A DNA stretch of 64,000 nt, taken from positions 1,984,001 through 2,048,000 of the forward strand of contig JAUEDM010000004.1 of the NCBI GenBank assembly GCA_033439685.1, given 5' to 3'. A model generated the notes under the pieces. That model saw only the letters and a program-made list of their open reading frames with translations, was not told where the DNA came from and made no database searches. Source of the stretch: Apodospora peruviana (Eukaryota; Ascomycota; Sordariomycetes; Sordariales; Lasiosphaeriaceae). The position numbers and the translations under genes are program-made. Of the stretch, positions 12,218-24,838 are shown one piece after another; position 1 is the stretch's first letter, and each line of letters starts with the position of its first letter.

Positions 12218-13201
12218 GATGCGGCTCCGACCCGGACGGGTTTCGAACACAGAGGATTCGAGGCGAGGCTCTCACGAGGACACCGCGTTGAGCGTCGAGC
12301 AGCCTCTCACTCGTCGGGGCAGTAGAGGTCCGCGGCCGTCATTGGGATAAAGTAATGACTAGCTGGGCATCGATTGATATCACCATTTGCGCGTTGCCAG
12401 TACAGCACGTCCGGACCACAAAGTCGTGTGTTGCGCTTAGAAATGAGTTGGTTAACGGATAATGGCGCAAATGGATTTGGATAGAAGACTGAAGATTGCT
12501 GGGATCTGACGTTAAACGTGGCTCTTGGTCTGAACGCTAGTGCCGATCTGTCCCACAAGTGGCTTTCCCGGTTCCACATCTCCTTAGGTTGTATCTAGTG
12601 GTCTGCATAATGGCGCGAACAGGCCTTAGAGCCAATAGGTAGGGCTGCCTGAAGCTAGGTTCCATCAAATAAGGTTACGTCACCAAAAGATACAAGTAGT
12701 AAAAGGCAACCTGGTGAGTCTATCAGTGCCCATTGGCTGAAAAGCCTGCCAGTGGAGTCCGAATAACACAATTCTATTGACCGCATTTTTGGCAAAGTCA
12801 GCCACGAGGTCCCACATTCTCTGTACCAGCCAGTAGGAGTACGTTCAACTTTGTGAAAATGAGCTGTCTGAAAATAGCCCAGGTCCCATGCTAATGCACC
12901 GACTAGGTACAGCCGTCCACCTAGTCCAGGCCCCTCACCCCTGTGCGGCAGGGTCTGCGAGGTGAGTGGAGCAGGGGAACAGCCCGCCCGCCCTTGCATT
13001 TTTCAACCTCACTCGGTGGGGGCTGACCGTGAAGGTAGGGATCCATTTTTTCTTTTCTTTTTTCTGTCGTTCAGAACCCCGCGATAAACTTCGGATGATA
13101 TTTCTAAGTTTCGGCTGTCTTGCTTAACTAAGACAAATACCACCGAGCAGATTCCAAAAAAAGAGACATCACAAATCTAGGCCTTTAACGATCCAGATAC
13201 C
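12218..13201. promoter_or_regulatory. Divergent promoter region, glycosyltransferase / SYO1
   Basis: About 1 kb between divergent starts. A pyrimidine tract at 13043-13068 precedes SYO1, as is common in fungal promoters. No other gene seen. Confidence 0.5.
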
Positions 13202-15281
13202 ATGGCCAAATCACGTCGAAGCCGGACCAAAGCTCCGCGCACCGATCCCATCGCAAAGCCCGTCAAAACGCCTTCAGACCCAGAGCTCGCCGCCCTTCGA
13301 GAAAGCCGCATTCTACCAGTGCTTAAGGGCCTCAAGAGTCCCGATGCCAAGTCGCGAACTGCGGCAGCTGCAGCAGTTGCAAATATCGTCACTGACACCA
13401 AGTGCCGGAAACTGCTGCTCCGTGAACAGGTCGTCCATACTGTTCTTACCGAAACCCTTACAGATGCCAGCATCGACAGTCGCGCTGCCGGCTGGGAGAT
13501 CCTGAGGGTACTCTCCCAAGAAGAAGAATCCGACTTCTGTGTGCACTTATTCAGACTGGACATCTTGACCGCGATTGAACATGCGGCAAAGGCGGTAAGT
13601 GACGCCGTAATCTGTCCTTGGGAAGAGATGTGGACTAAACATTATATATCAGATCATTGAGACGCTGACTGCGTCTGAGCCCGCCTTTGCAAAGCTGCTC
13701 AAGGCCCAGCAGCGGCTAGTATGGGATATGACCAGTTCCCTGATCTCTCTTATCGGCGCCCTGGGAGTGGCTCGCGATGAGATTCTGGAGGCTATTGTCA
13801 AAAATCAAACGATACTGCGCTTCCTCTTCCGCCTCGTGGCAACTGATTATATGCCGCATGAGGTCTTCGAGGAGACGCTCTCCTGCCTCATGACATTGTC
13901 AGAAGACTGCCTGCTCCTCGGACAGGCGCTCATCGATGACCAAGAGACGAGGTGTTATGACGAACTCTTAAAATGCGCAGCAAAGGGTGGTTCTCGAGGC
14001 GTGCTGGCATGCGGGGTGCTTCATAATATGTTCGCGTCACTACAATGGCTTGACCACAGCCCTGGCAAAGACGGCGCCTGTGATGCCGTTTTGGTCCCCA
14101 ACCTTTGCCAAGCGCTAGAGCAGACTGCTGCTCTCGGAACCGGCCAGCCGAACGGTCATGAGGCTTCCGACCCTGCCCAAATTGTGCAAATCGCTCTGGA
14201 AATCCTTGCATCCATTGGAACGGATTTACAGAATACACTTGAGAAGGGTAATCGCCCTCAGCTTGGTGCTGGCAAGCCAGCAGCAAGTGAGAAATGGGAC
14301 GGGTTTGGTGACGACACGGATGTGATGGAGGTAGATGGATCCGACGCAGCTGAAGATGATGACGAAGACAAGGAAGAAGAGGAGGAAGAGGAGGAGGACG
14401 ACAACGAATTCGATAATGCAGATTTGGAGAGGGTCACGGGCATGGACGAGGATCAATCAGAAACCGAGGGTCTTGACGATCTGCCTACGCTCCGGGAACT
14501 CGTACACAAGGCGGTCCCCCAGCTCATCCGGCTGGCAAATACCGTGGTCGACAGTGATGACGCAATCGCAGTCCAAAATTATGCACTGGCAGCACTGAAC
14601 AACATCGCTTGGACAGTGGCGTGCATCGAGTTTGCCGGTGGTGAGAATGACAACATCTTCAAAGCCTGGGCGCCAGCAGCGAAGAAGATATGGACCAAGA
14701 CGATCACCCCTATTATTGAAGCAGATAACGCCGACCTGAAATTGGCGACACAAGTGGCCAGTCTCGCTTGGGCTGTGTCACGGAGCCTCAACGGAAACAC
14801 CCCCGCCAGCGAAAGCCAGCATCGGAGATTCATTGCCCTCTACCAGGCCACCAAGGGAATTGCGGTGGAGCCTGCTCAAGATGGAGACGCCGCACAAGAT
14901 CCATTCCAAGGTGTTGGAATCAAGTGCATCGGCGTGCTCGGCTGTTTGGCGAGAGACCCTGCTTCCCTGAACGTCAACCGAGAGATCGGCATCTTTTTGA
15001 TGACCCTCCTGGGTAGTCCGGGGACTTCGCCCGCCGAACTGATTGAGGCTCTGAATCAGGTATTTGAGATATACGGCGACGAGGAGCTGGCCTGCGATAA
15101 AGAGGTCTTCTGGAAAGATGGCTTTCTGCGACATCTCGAGGAGGTATTGCCGAAGCTCAAGATTGTTGCCAAGGGTATTGACAAGCGAACAGCGGAGGAA
15201 TTAAGAGTAAAGGCGGATGAGGCTGTGTTGAACTTGAGCAGGTTTATTCAGTACAAGAAGAAGCATGCGCCTCGATCTTGA
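13202..15281 (+). CDS. SYO1: Syo1, import adaptor for Rpl5 and Rpl11
   Basis: Two exons: 13202-13594 and 13653-15281 (673 aa). The 58-bp intron (GTAAGT...ATCAG) joins EHAAKA to IIETLTASEPAF in phase 0. The protein begins MAKSRRSRTKAPRTDP, a basic tail expected to bind a karyopherin, followed by ARM-like repeats, an acidic loop at about residues 350-395 with runs of Glu and Asp, and HEAT-like repeats to the end. This layout and length match the structurally known Chaetomium Syo1 (about 675 aa). Syo1 binds Rpl5 and Rpl11, carries them into the nucleus together and delivers them with 5S rRNA to pre-60S particles; the acidic loop takes part in Rpl11 binding. Start context is ACCATGG. Confidence 0.9.
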
Positions 15282-15855
15282 ATATGATTAGAGGATTGTG
15301 GATTATGGAAGACAGGGTATATCACAACTTGAGCTGCAAGATCTCCAACACCATGTCGCGGGCATAATCTTGTTCAACAGGCGGGTATGGGGCGACATAG
15401 GTATCGAGGACTTACAATCCGTAGCTAGGTATATAGACCGATCTGGGGCGTCATGCTTCAAATCTCGGGCATGCATTGATTGTATTGCTCGCATAAACCT
15501 GAAGGTCAATAAAACTGTACTATACACGGTCCCCGAGTAGGAACAACAAACCGGGTTTAATCGTGGAAGTGCCTTCGCTAACAAGACCGAGTCCTCGAAT
15601 TTTGGGGCTCGACTTGATAATTTCCTTCTCTTCCGTATTGCATCGAAATCTCGCGAGGACCTTCTCGGGTTGGTCAGGTTCAGACGAAAGTATTCCTCTC
15701 CAAGTTCAACTCACTGGATCCGTTGCGACCGTCATGCCTCACACGTTCGGGCGGCCGTCTGTACACTCTGGTACGCGGCCAAATCATTATGCTGCATCCC
15801 TTAGACACGTCTGCTGATTCAAACATCATGGCAACCGGCGAAATGAGTGTCATCC
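15282..15855. other. Convergent 3' region
   Basis: Gap between SYO1 and the J-protein gene, tail to tail. No gene-like frame seen. Confidence 0.6.
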
Positions 15856-16643
15856 TCAACCGATGGGCTTCAACTTTTTCTTCTTCTTCTTGTCACCGTC
15901 ACCTCCCGTCTTCCCCTTCTGAAACTGGCGCCAGCTATCAATGCGCTTGTCGCGTGTCGCTTCCCAGTCCTCCTCGTGCTGGCGCTTGCGCTTGCGCACC
16001 TCGATCTCCTCGTCCTGCTTCCGCTGCTCACGGCCTTCCTCCTGCATCTGCGCCTTGAGCTGGCGGCGGCGGCGCTGCTCGTTGTCGATAAGCACCATCT
16101 TGGTTTTGTCGGCCCATTTCCTCTCAAAGTCGGCCGTCTTGAGCTCGGGGCTGTCGACAGTCCACTTATTCTCCCGCATGAGCAGCATGCGCGCGTCGGC
16201 GATGGCCTCGTCGAGGGTTGCGCGATGCTTTTCGTCCATCAGCTCTGTCTGTGCCTTCTTGAGCCGGTCGAACGCATCGGGCGCGAGTGGGTTCTTCGTC
16301 TTGTCGGGATGGATGAGGAGCGATTTCTTGCGGTAGACCGCTTTGATGTCCGACTCGGGCACGCCGGGCTTGAGCCCCAGGACTGCGTAGCTGTGAGGTT
16401 CGTTAGCGGTCGGGTGGCACCCATCGCGTGCATCGGGTGAGGTGTGGGTGGACTTACGCATCAAGTCGGAAGGCCTTGAGAATACGATCAATCTCTGCGT
16501 CCTGTATTGTTGTATGTGTGAGCATATCTTCCATCACGCCGGCGCGACATGGGCAGCCTCACCTTATCCCATTCTTTGGCCTCAGACTCGAGCACCTCCA
16601 GGGCGTCCCGGGTGTCGACCGGAGCGTCATCCGCATTCGCCAT
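15856..16643 (-). CDS. spf31: DNAJC8/Spf31-type J-domain protein
   Basis: Three exons: 16643-16563, 16501-16458 and 16390-15856 (219 aa). Introns of 61 and 67 bp use GTGAGG...TACAG and GTAAGT...CACAG. The N-terminus (MANADDAPVD) leads into DAEIDRILKAFRLDAYAVLGL, and the J domain follows, with the HPD motif in LIHPDKTKNP at about residues 75-84. The rest is a long charged helix ending in a Lys-rich tail (KKKKKKLKPIG). This is the architecture of human DNAJC8 and fission yeast Spf31, which co-purify with spliceosomal proteins, so a nuclear co-chaperone role in splicing is inferred. The gene shares a 387-bp promoter with DBP10. Confidence 0.85.
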
Positions 16644-17030
16644 CTTGGGTGTGCAAGTATCTCTCAATCGTTGCTGGAAGTTCTAAAACCAAATCGTCGT
16701 AACAGATCCAGGCGCAGGAATCGGGGTTGAACTGCTTTCGAGTGTTTGCGAATGCTCGATGGCTCCTTGTCGAAGGGTGCGCGTGCCATCCAGCTCGAGG
16801 GGACCCACAGAACAATGCGCCTGCCAAGGAATTAAGCACTGAATAAGATAAGCGATAAGCAGTTTGTCGGGTGTCCCACCTTCAAGCCCCACTAAAGAGT
16901 TGCTGTAGCTCGCCATCCAGGCCAAGGATCCCAAAATTTTGTGTAGAAAAGCGCAGCGGTATTGACAAGACTTGAACTTCACTCGACAGTGCAACGGTCC
17001 CTCACCATCAGCAACCGACAACAGCCCACC
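16644..17030. promoter_or_regulatory. Divergent promoter, J protein / DBP10
   Basis: A compact 387-bp bidirectional promoter lies between two divergent ATGs. No specific site recognised. Confidence 0.55.
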
Positions 17031-19830
17031 ATGCCGAGACGATCTCCTTCTCCGGCGCCCTCCGAGAATGAAGTCGATATCGCCGGTTCCTTGTTTGCCG
17101 ATGTCGATGTCGATACCGACGAGGAAGACTGCAGCAGCCTCCGGGCCACCAAGAAGATGAAGACGCCAAAACCAGCCCCAGATCAGCTCGACTTCAATGA
17201 TCTATTAAATGTCGGAGGCGACGATCAGTCCATTGAAGATGATGGCGACGCGGCCTTTATCGCCTCGCGGCTCCGGGGCGCAAACAGGAAGTCTTCCAAT
17301 TTGCACGGCAAGACGGTGAAGAAGGGCGGAGGATTCCAGGCGATGGGTGAGTGTGATGGGCCTCGAATTCGCTCATCAGAACGCCAGCTTATATCTCCCA
17401 GGTCTGAGTTCCAATCTCTTGAAGGCAATTACCAAAAAGGGGTACTCGGTTCCGACTCCTATCCAGCGCAGAACGATTCCCTTGATCCTGGAGAGGCGAG
17501 ATGTCGTGGGTATGGCCAGAACCGGTTCCGGCAAGACAGCGGCATTCGTCATTCCCATGATTGAGCGCCTCAAGGCCCACAGCCCCAGAGTCGGCGCGAG
17601 AGCCATCATTCTCTCGCCCTCTCGCGAACTGGCACTGCAGACACTCAAGGTGGTGAAGGAGTTTGGCAGGGGTACCGACCTGAAGACCGTCCTTCTGGTC
17701 GGAGGTGACAGCCTAGAAGAGCAGTTCGGAATGATGACTGCCAATCCCGATATTATCATTGCCACTCCTGGCCGCTTCTTGCATCTGAAAGTCGAAATGC
17801 AACTAGACCTCTCGTCAATCCGGTATGCTGTCTTTGACGAAGCAGATCGCCTATTTGAGATGGGTTTTGCAGCCCAACTCACCGAGATACTGCACGCTCT
17901 CCCGCAAAACAGACAGACCCTTTTGTTCTCTGCAACCTTGCCATCATCGTTAGTCGAGTTTGCTCGCGCCGGCTTGCAAGATCCGAGTCTTGTCAGATTG
18001 GATGCCGAAACTAAGGTTTCGCCTGATCTTGAGAGCGCCTTCTTCTCCATCAAAAGCGGTGAGAAGGAGGGTGCTCTCCTCCATATCTTGCACGATGTGA
18101 TCAAAATGCCCATGGGACTTCCTCAAGGGGCTCAAAAACCAGAGGAAGACCAGCCTTCTAAGAAAAGGAAACGTGACATGGATCGTCCCAACCTAAGGGA
18201 AAAGCCGACGGAGCATTCTACAATTATCTTTACGGCTACTAAGCATCATGTGGAGTATCTAGCCAATCTTCTACGCCATGCCGGCTTTGCTGTTTCATAT
18301 GTTTACGGAGCCCTCGACCAAACGGCTCGGCTGATGCAAGTCGACGATTTTCGAAGGGGACGGTCAAATATTCTCGTGGTTACAGACGTGGCTGCCCGCG
18401 GTATCGACATTCCGGTTCTTGCAAATGTCATCAACTACGATTTCCCTCCTCAGCCCAAGATTTTTGTGCACAGAGTCGGACGAACAGCGCGTGCTAACCA
18501 ATGTGGATGGGCGTATGGACTTGTGCGACAGAATGACCTACCATACCTCCTTGATTTACAGCTCTTTCTTGGCAGGAGGTTAGTTCTTGGGCAGGATGAG
18601 AAGGACGCGTCCTTTGCACAGGATATCGTGGTCGGCGCATTGCAGAGAAGCGAAGTGGAAACCAATACGGAGTGGGTAAACAAGGTGCTTGCGGAAAGCG
18701 ACGATCTTAGTGCGCTCCGAAAAGTATCCCAGAAAGCCGAGAAGCTTTACATGAAGACACGAAACTCGGCCTCGAGCCAGAGTGCCAAGAGAGCCCGTGA
18801 AGTGGCAGCGTCCAGAGGTTGGGGTCAGCTTCACCCATTGTTCGGACAGTCTGCTGCTGATGCAGAGGAGGCCCGAGAGTCACTCCTTTCGAGGATAAGC
18901 ACATTCAAGCCACAGGAGACGGTCTTTGAGCTTGGTCCGCAGGGTAAATCGTCTCGTAATAAGGCGGCGGAAATTGCCCGAAGCTTGAGATCGAGAATTG
19001 GACCACGGAAGGTGAAGCCTATGGAAGAAGACGCAGCCGATGATGAAAGAGAAAATTTCGATGAAGGAAAGCAGCAGGAGTCGGAGTCGGACAGCGAGGT
19101 CTCGGCAGTGGAGGATGAGGAAGAGTCGAACGAAGAGATGGAGGTCACCGTCTCTAGCACTGTCAAGTCGACGAAAGGGAAAACGACCTTCCAGGACCCG
19201 GAGGTGTTCATGACGTACACCCCTCGTACCACCAACGCGGCCGAGGAGCGTGCCTATGGCGTCCACTCCGGCACGCAGGGCACCAATTTCCTCGAGGAGG
19301 CTCGCGACGCCACCATGGACCTCACCAACGACGACGGCGCCAAGGCGTTTGGTCTCCCCACGCGGGCGAAAATGCGGTGGGACAAGAAGCAGAGCAAGTA
19401 CGTCGCTCGGGTCAACGACGACGACGGCTCCAAGGGCTCCAAGATGGTGCGTGGAGAAAGCGGCGTCAAGATCGCCGCCAGCTTCCAGAGCGGGCGGTTT
19501 GACCGGTGGCGCAAGACCAACAAAGTCGGCAGGTTGCATGTGGGCGAGGCCGAGAAGCCCAGCGTCGCGCGCATGTTTGGCGGTCAGGGCGGGGCGCGGT
19601 ACAAGCACAAGATGGAGAAGGCGCCCAAGGACGCGGACAAGTTCCGCGATGACTACGAGGTGCGCAAGAAACGCGTGGCTGAGGCCAAGGAGAAGCGCAT
19701 CGGCAAGTACCACGACGGCGAGGGCAGCAAGCGCGAGCTCAAGAACGCGACGGATATTCGCAAGGCGCGCCAGATCAAGGAGCGCAAGATGGCCAAGAAC
19801 GCGAGACCGTCCAAGAAGGCGAAGCGGTAA
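17031..19830 (+). CDS. DBP10: DEAD-box ATP-dependent RNA helicase Dbp10
   Basis: Two exons: 17031-17346 and 17402-19830 (914 aa). The 55-bp intron (GTGAGT...CCCAG) joins GGGFQAMG to LSSNLLKAI. Motifs in order: Q motif (YSVPTPIQ), motif I ARTGSGKT (about residue 145), PSRELALQ, TPGR, DEAD (about 251), SAT (about 282), TDVAARGID and HRVGRTAR (about 460). The C-terminal Dbp10-specific domain includes EEARDATMDLTNDDGAKAFG (about 730) and a Lys/Arg-rich tail. A long acidic stretch (about residues 570-610) separates the two parts. Dbp10 is a nucleolar helicase acting on pre-60S particles near the peptidyl-transferase centre. The start context CCACCATGC is strong. Large open frames on the opposite strand within 18880-19713 are codon shadows. 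Confidence 0.93.
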
Positions 19831-20565
19831 ATGTGAAGGAGGGATTCCATGTTGATAGCGGAGTTGAATTAGTCAGAGTTACCTATTTCTTCAGGTTATA
19901 CTAGTAATTTCCAGGTTGTTTCGAAGCTAGGAGGCGCACAACGCTGCGGCTATTCTTCACCAGAATCCAGCGCCTACCACGATGTACGTACGTAAGTTCA
20001 TGTTATGCATCATTTTGCGCCACTGAACGCCTAATTTGGTGGTGAGACCCCGTAGGTACCTGATTGACCATAACACGATAACTTCAAACTAAATACCGCC
20101 AAGGGAAAAAAGACAAGAAAAATCACGACGTGCTTGCATCCTTGCGTACCCAGATGTCTATTACCATACGTGTGTACCACCAATTGATCTATCCTGTCCG
20201 CCTGGATGAAGTAAAAAGAAGAAAATGAAGCGCCAATGTCCCAAGGACTTAGAAAGGGGGAAAAGCATCGCTCCAAAAGATTGACTAACTATGAGATGTC
20301 CGCTGGTGGAAAACCAAAAAGCAAGAAGAAAAATGTACATACATCGCCCAACAATCATCTGACTATCTGATTATGGGTCGCATTTTACACAATACTAGGG
20401 GATTTGTACAAAAGAGAAACCCAAGTAAAAATCAACGCAAGAAACTGCTTGCCGAATAGCAGCCGCTAAGCAAATGGGGAGGGAGTGTCTAATCACTCGG
20501 GATATTCACAACCACGATATTTCAACTGGTCGACGAATGACCAAAGGAAAACCAAAGCAAAAGGA
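19831..20565. other. Convergent 3' region
   Basis: Tail-to-tail gap between DBP10 and the CAX exchanger gene, AT-rich, with short A-rich runs. No gene seen. Confidence 0.6.
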
Positions 20566-22461
20566 TTATGCAACAGGTACCTCTTCATCCGGTTTATACC
20601 CTAACGAATCACCAAAATATCAGTAAACTCGATCTACAAATAGTGACTGGTGTGACAAGAAAGAAAGAAACTTACAGAATGAACAGACAGCAATGATGGC
20701 GTACAGACAAATAAGCAGCATGCCCTCGAGCCAGTGGCTCTTGCCGTCAGCAATGAGATAATTCACCAGCAGGACCGCAACAAACAGAACCGTGACTTGG
20801 TACGTGTCGAAGCTGAGGTTCATGTTGTCATTGCCCATGCCCCAACCAATGATAACGAGCAGGGGGATGATGAACAGGGCGACCTGCATGCTCGAGCCGA
20901 CGGCCACGCCGATGGCCAGATCCATCTTGTCCTTGATAGCGACCGTGACGGCAGTGGCGTGCTCCGCGGCGTTGCCGACGATGGGCAGGAGGATCAGTCC
21001 GACGAATTCGGGGCTAATCGCCCCGGTGATGGCGCCGATGCTGTCGACCATGAATTCGGCGCACACGGCAATGATAACGGTCGAGAGGGTCAGGGTGGCG
21101 ATGGCGACGAGGAAGTGGAGCTGAGGCTCCTCACCTTCCTCGTCCTCTTCGAGCTTCTTGGGGGGGGTTGTCAGTAGCTCTCGGAGCTTCTCCGTGTCCT
21201 GCTGGTGCGAGGGAAGCCCGTGGCTGTTCATAACGCCTGCCGGGGAGACGAAGCCCTGGGCGATGGCGCCATTCTTTAGGCTGTCCTTGTGCTTGAATGA
21301 GCGCTTGAAGGGCTTCCCTTCAACCTTTTGGCTCTCCTCGGCGAAGACCTTGGAGTGTGTGTGCAGCTGGAAGAACAGGTATGCGCCATACACGATAAGC
21401 AGGATGACGGAAGTGCCGCGAGAAAGTGCAGCAACGTCGGACTCGAGTGGTTTTACATCCCTTGCATGCTCGAACACGGTAGGGATGATGACGCCGGCAA
21501 CGGCCAATGCGAGCAAGCTTGCAGCCGTCTGTGCGACTGTGGTGTTGAAGAATTGCTCCTGTCGATTGAGGCCGCCGCAGAAGAAGCACATGCCCATCAC
21601 CAAGAGCAGGTTGGAGAGGATACTACCGATCAGGGACGTCTGGACAATCACCACCTCATTGTGAACCAGCGCGATGATGGCAATGATCAGCTCGACAGCG
21701 TTGCCAAACGTGGCGTTGAGCAACCCACCAAGCGTTTCGCCAGTCCGGAGCGCGATTTCCTCCGTCGCAAAGCTAAGCATCGCTGCGAGCGGGACAATGG
21801 CGATAAAGTTGATCACGAAGACGCAAACTTGGGGAACGGATTTGACAAAGTTGAGTGCGATTCCGACGGGTGCCGCAATCAATAAGAGATTGATCCAGGA
21901 GTTGAGCAATGTCCGTCGGATCTGATTGGCGACAGTGAATGGCTCTTTAGGTGTAAGATGCTTGAAGAAGGTTCGCCCCTTTTTGGGCTTCTCCTCGGCG
22001 ACATAGGCGTGTGCCGGCGCACCGGGACTCAACCGCGAACCGTCGCTCGGGCCCCTTCTGCGCAACAGGTCCCGGGCATCGAAAGCAGACCCTCCCGTAG
22101 TGGACCGGTGCGACTGGGCAAACGTCTCTCCGCTGTCAGGCTGGCTGGTCGGTTCCATATCATGCATCCTTGTCTCCTTGCTTGATCCGGGGACCAATGT
22201 CTCGTCCCTCTCGTATTTGCTTGGGAAACGTTCCGGCGCCGTCTGCGAATGGACGATGGGGGAGCCTCCACCGCCGTCGTCGTCGTTACCATGACCAGCA
22301 GTGCGCTCCGTGTCAGGTTGCGTCCGGACGTCCCACGTCTGGTGGAGTTTCTGGCCGCCTCCTGACCTGTATGTGTGTCGAAAGGGATTCCAGCCGGAGT
22401 TCTCGCGACTAAGGTTGTGAGCCGCCTGCCTGATCCGGTAATTGTTGACTGGAGACGTCAT
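20566..22461 (-). CDS. VCX1: Vacuolar Ca2+/H+ exchanger (CAX family)
   Basis: Two exons: 22461-20676 and 20600-20566 (606 aa). The 75-bp intron (GTAAGT...GTTAG) adds a short last exon that gives the ending CSFWYKPDEEVPVA. About 170 disordered N-terminal residues precede eleven or so hydrophobic segments. The two CaCA-family repeat motifs are present: GNAVELIIAIIAL (about residue 250) and GNAAEHATAVTVAIKDK (about 490). A cytosolic loop of about 90 residues with an acidic stretch (EEDEEGEE) splits the two halves. Such proteins move Ca2+ into the vacuole in exchange for protons. The N-terminal extension makes it longer than yeast Vcx1 (about 410 aa), as is common in filamentous fungi; N-terminal extensions are autoinhibitory in plant CAX proteins, but that is not shown here. 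Confidence 0.9.
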
Positions 22462-24838
22462 GGTCAGAATAATATCGCCCAGCTATCCGCGGAGAGTGGG
22501 GATGTCGCAGGCGTGAATAAGAGAGGTATGTAGTCAGGTATTTCTCCCGCCCAAGGGCATGCAAAGCTCGAAATAAGGTTGTTATGCTTAGATTCGTATG
22601 GACCCAACCGTTGATCGACAACAATGGATGGACGGGAGGCTAAAAGAAGTTGCGCGAGAGCGAGGCAAAAAGGATGCGTGAGTTTACTCACAAGACATAG
22701 CGTTGGCTTAGTCTCGAGCCGGCCTAAAGCTCGGAAAGTTTTGACCGTGTGCTTCCCGTGTGCGCAATCCACGCCGTCTGTAGTCCGAGTGTGACCGTTG
22801 CGCCTCGTGTGTGGGATGCGTTTTCTGGGCTGTTAACCCGTGCTGTCGTCCAGCAACAGGTACGAATCTGGGGGAAGGTCGGCAACGTGGTTGTTCCTTG
22901 CCTCGAAAGCTGCGCGATGCTGTGGGGTTTGGAATATCCTCGTTGAGGAATTGAGATGCCTGTCGATCGCGGTGTGTCGGTGAAGGATCTGAGAGGCCAG
23001 AACAGGGATGCGCCTGGTGCTGGTGTGTTGGATGCGGGATATCAATCGCAAAAGGTAGATACCGATGGAGTGTTGATGTTTTTGGTTGTTTGTCGTTTGT
23101 TGTCCGGGAAAGTAGTGAATTTTAGGATTGTTTGTAGGTATGAATGGCCAAGAAAAGCAATCGAGGAATGCTAGCCCGACTGGGAGGTCTCTTTTAATGA
23201 CGATGAATCGCTGTGATGATGGGTGTGCCCACTTTATAATGCGAGTTTGAGACGTGCGGGTCTCTCAGTGCAGTGCCAGACTGCCAGTGCGTGCGGCAGG
23301 GTGCGGGAGTGTGGCTGCCGTCCGCTGCGACTGGTTCCTTGCCATGGACAGTGGTGAAAGGTCTAAGTGAAGGTAATCCGGACCAAAACCACCTTTACCC
23401 TTTTCGGCAGTTTGGAAAGAAACAACTGGGCAGAAAATAGCGCTTACCAAGGGATGGCCATATTTATGGAGTGGATGGATGCTGCTGATTACTGGGTAAG
23501 AGAGCTCAATTCCCTCAACCAGAAAGAAATCCACCGACACATCTCCTTGACTGCAACATGTCCACTGAGCAATCATGATCAACAGGCACATTGTTGTCCC
23601 TTCTCTTGCCGGTTGTTCTGGGCTCAGAGGCCTCATACCGATCAATCTTATATGGGATATTATCCATCCGTACCTGAATAGATACGGTAGACGGATACCA
23701 CCCTGTTGTCAAAATTTTGAATCACCCGAAAATCCATGTTCAAGCAGGTACCCAGGACAGCTTGCCGACGGGCCGACCGTTGTGGTGGTTAAACAAAACG
23801 AAACAAGAATGACGTCGTCGAATAACATGACTTGCAAGTATCTCGCCTTACCGTACTACAAACCCTCCAATCCCAGGGCATGTTAAGTACCGCGTCTTGT
23901 ATCCGTATTCCGTACGGATTACATCCGTACTACCAAGCCTTTTTGGTCAATTTTTCTTTGATGCAAGCAAGTGACGTTCCGCACACAAACAACGCCAAGA
24001 AGAATATGTTGATCGCGACGACGCGACAAGCTTTACCGCCAAGATTGGCCAAGATGGCCAAGATAGCCAAGATGCGGGAGGCGGCGACGATTGAAGCTTG
24101 TTTGTCCATCAAGTCCTCTCCCAACCGTCGTCCCACAGCAGCACAAGGATTGTCCTTGGGGCACAGCACCCTTTTGTGATCATCCACTGTCCACGCGTAA
24201 TGTGGCGGTGCAAGTAAAGTTCATCTTGGAAACATCAATGTCACGTGCGCCATGTCTGATCATACTGTATGTACAAAATAAGAGGGATCGAATCGTTCCA
24301 TCGAAACTGCTTTTTTTAAGCGAGCGAGCCCGATCAATCGGATTCGCAGCTGGTGCATCACCAATGAGACCCTGTCACATGATGAAGAACTCCACAATCG
24401 TCCTAAACGAATCGAGTTGCCCGGCATCGAACAAAGGAGGCCTCCTTCGACGACTACCGATACCAACCTTTGGCGCCGAAAGATGAACCGATGGTATTAG
24501 TGCTGTAAAATGATTACCGGTACCAACTTACTTTTCCGGCCTAGGTACCCCCGATAATGTGTCACTGCGTCCTTTTGCAAGTCCTCTGCGCAAAAGAGAC
24601 GACTGTGTTGAAGTCATACGAATTGATTGGCAATCCAAACCGTGGACCCAAAACCAACAACCAAACACTCGCTCAACAAACAGCCATCCATCCATCCACC
24701 CCTGACCAATGTAGATATGTCCGGCATATGAGCGCCACATATAATACAAGTACAATACAAACCTACCTATGGTGCTCGCATATTGATATCCCTGGCTGAG
24801 TGAGCCTCGCCACAAACAGCATTGACTCGACGGTAAAC
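22462..24838. other. Intergenic, upstream of the CAX gene
   Basis: About 2.4 kb with no recognisable gene. It contains the CAX promoter, a CCGTACGG-family repeat (23901-23930), a run of four GCCAAGAT-like units (about 24038-24076), a CCATC microsatellite near 24686 and the IML1 3' UTR. Confidence 0.55.
23901..23930. repeat. CCGTACGG-family repeat cluster
   Basis: Within 30 bp the unit ATCCGTA occurs twice directly, with a central CCGTACGG palindrome between the copies. The same core recurs at 54-73, 31115-31152 and 49709-49719. Confidence 0.65.

Noticed and set aside
12218..12250. Longer start for the glycosyltransferase at 12250
   Set aside because: The codon is GTG; the ATG at 12217 follows 11 codons later.
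18880..19713. 277-codon minus-strand frame inside DBP10
   Set aside because: Lies opposite the GC-rich DBP10 C-terminus; hydrophobic, repetitive composition typical of a codon shadow.
21328..21885. 185-codon plus-strand frame inside the CAX gene
   Set aside because: Shadow frame opposite conserved transmembrane repeats.
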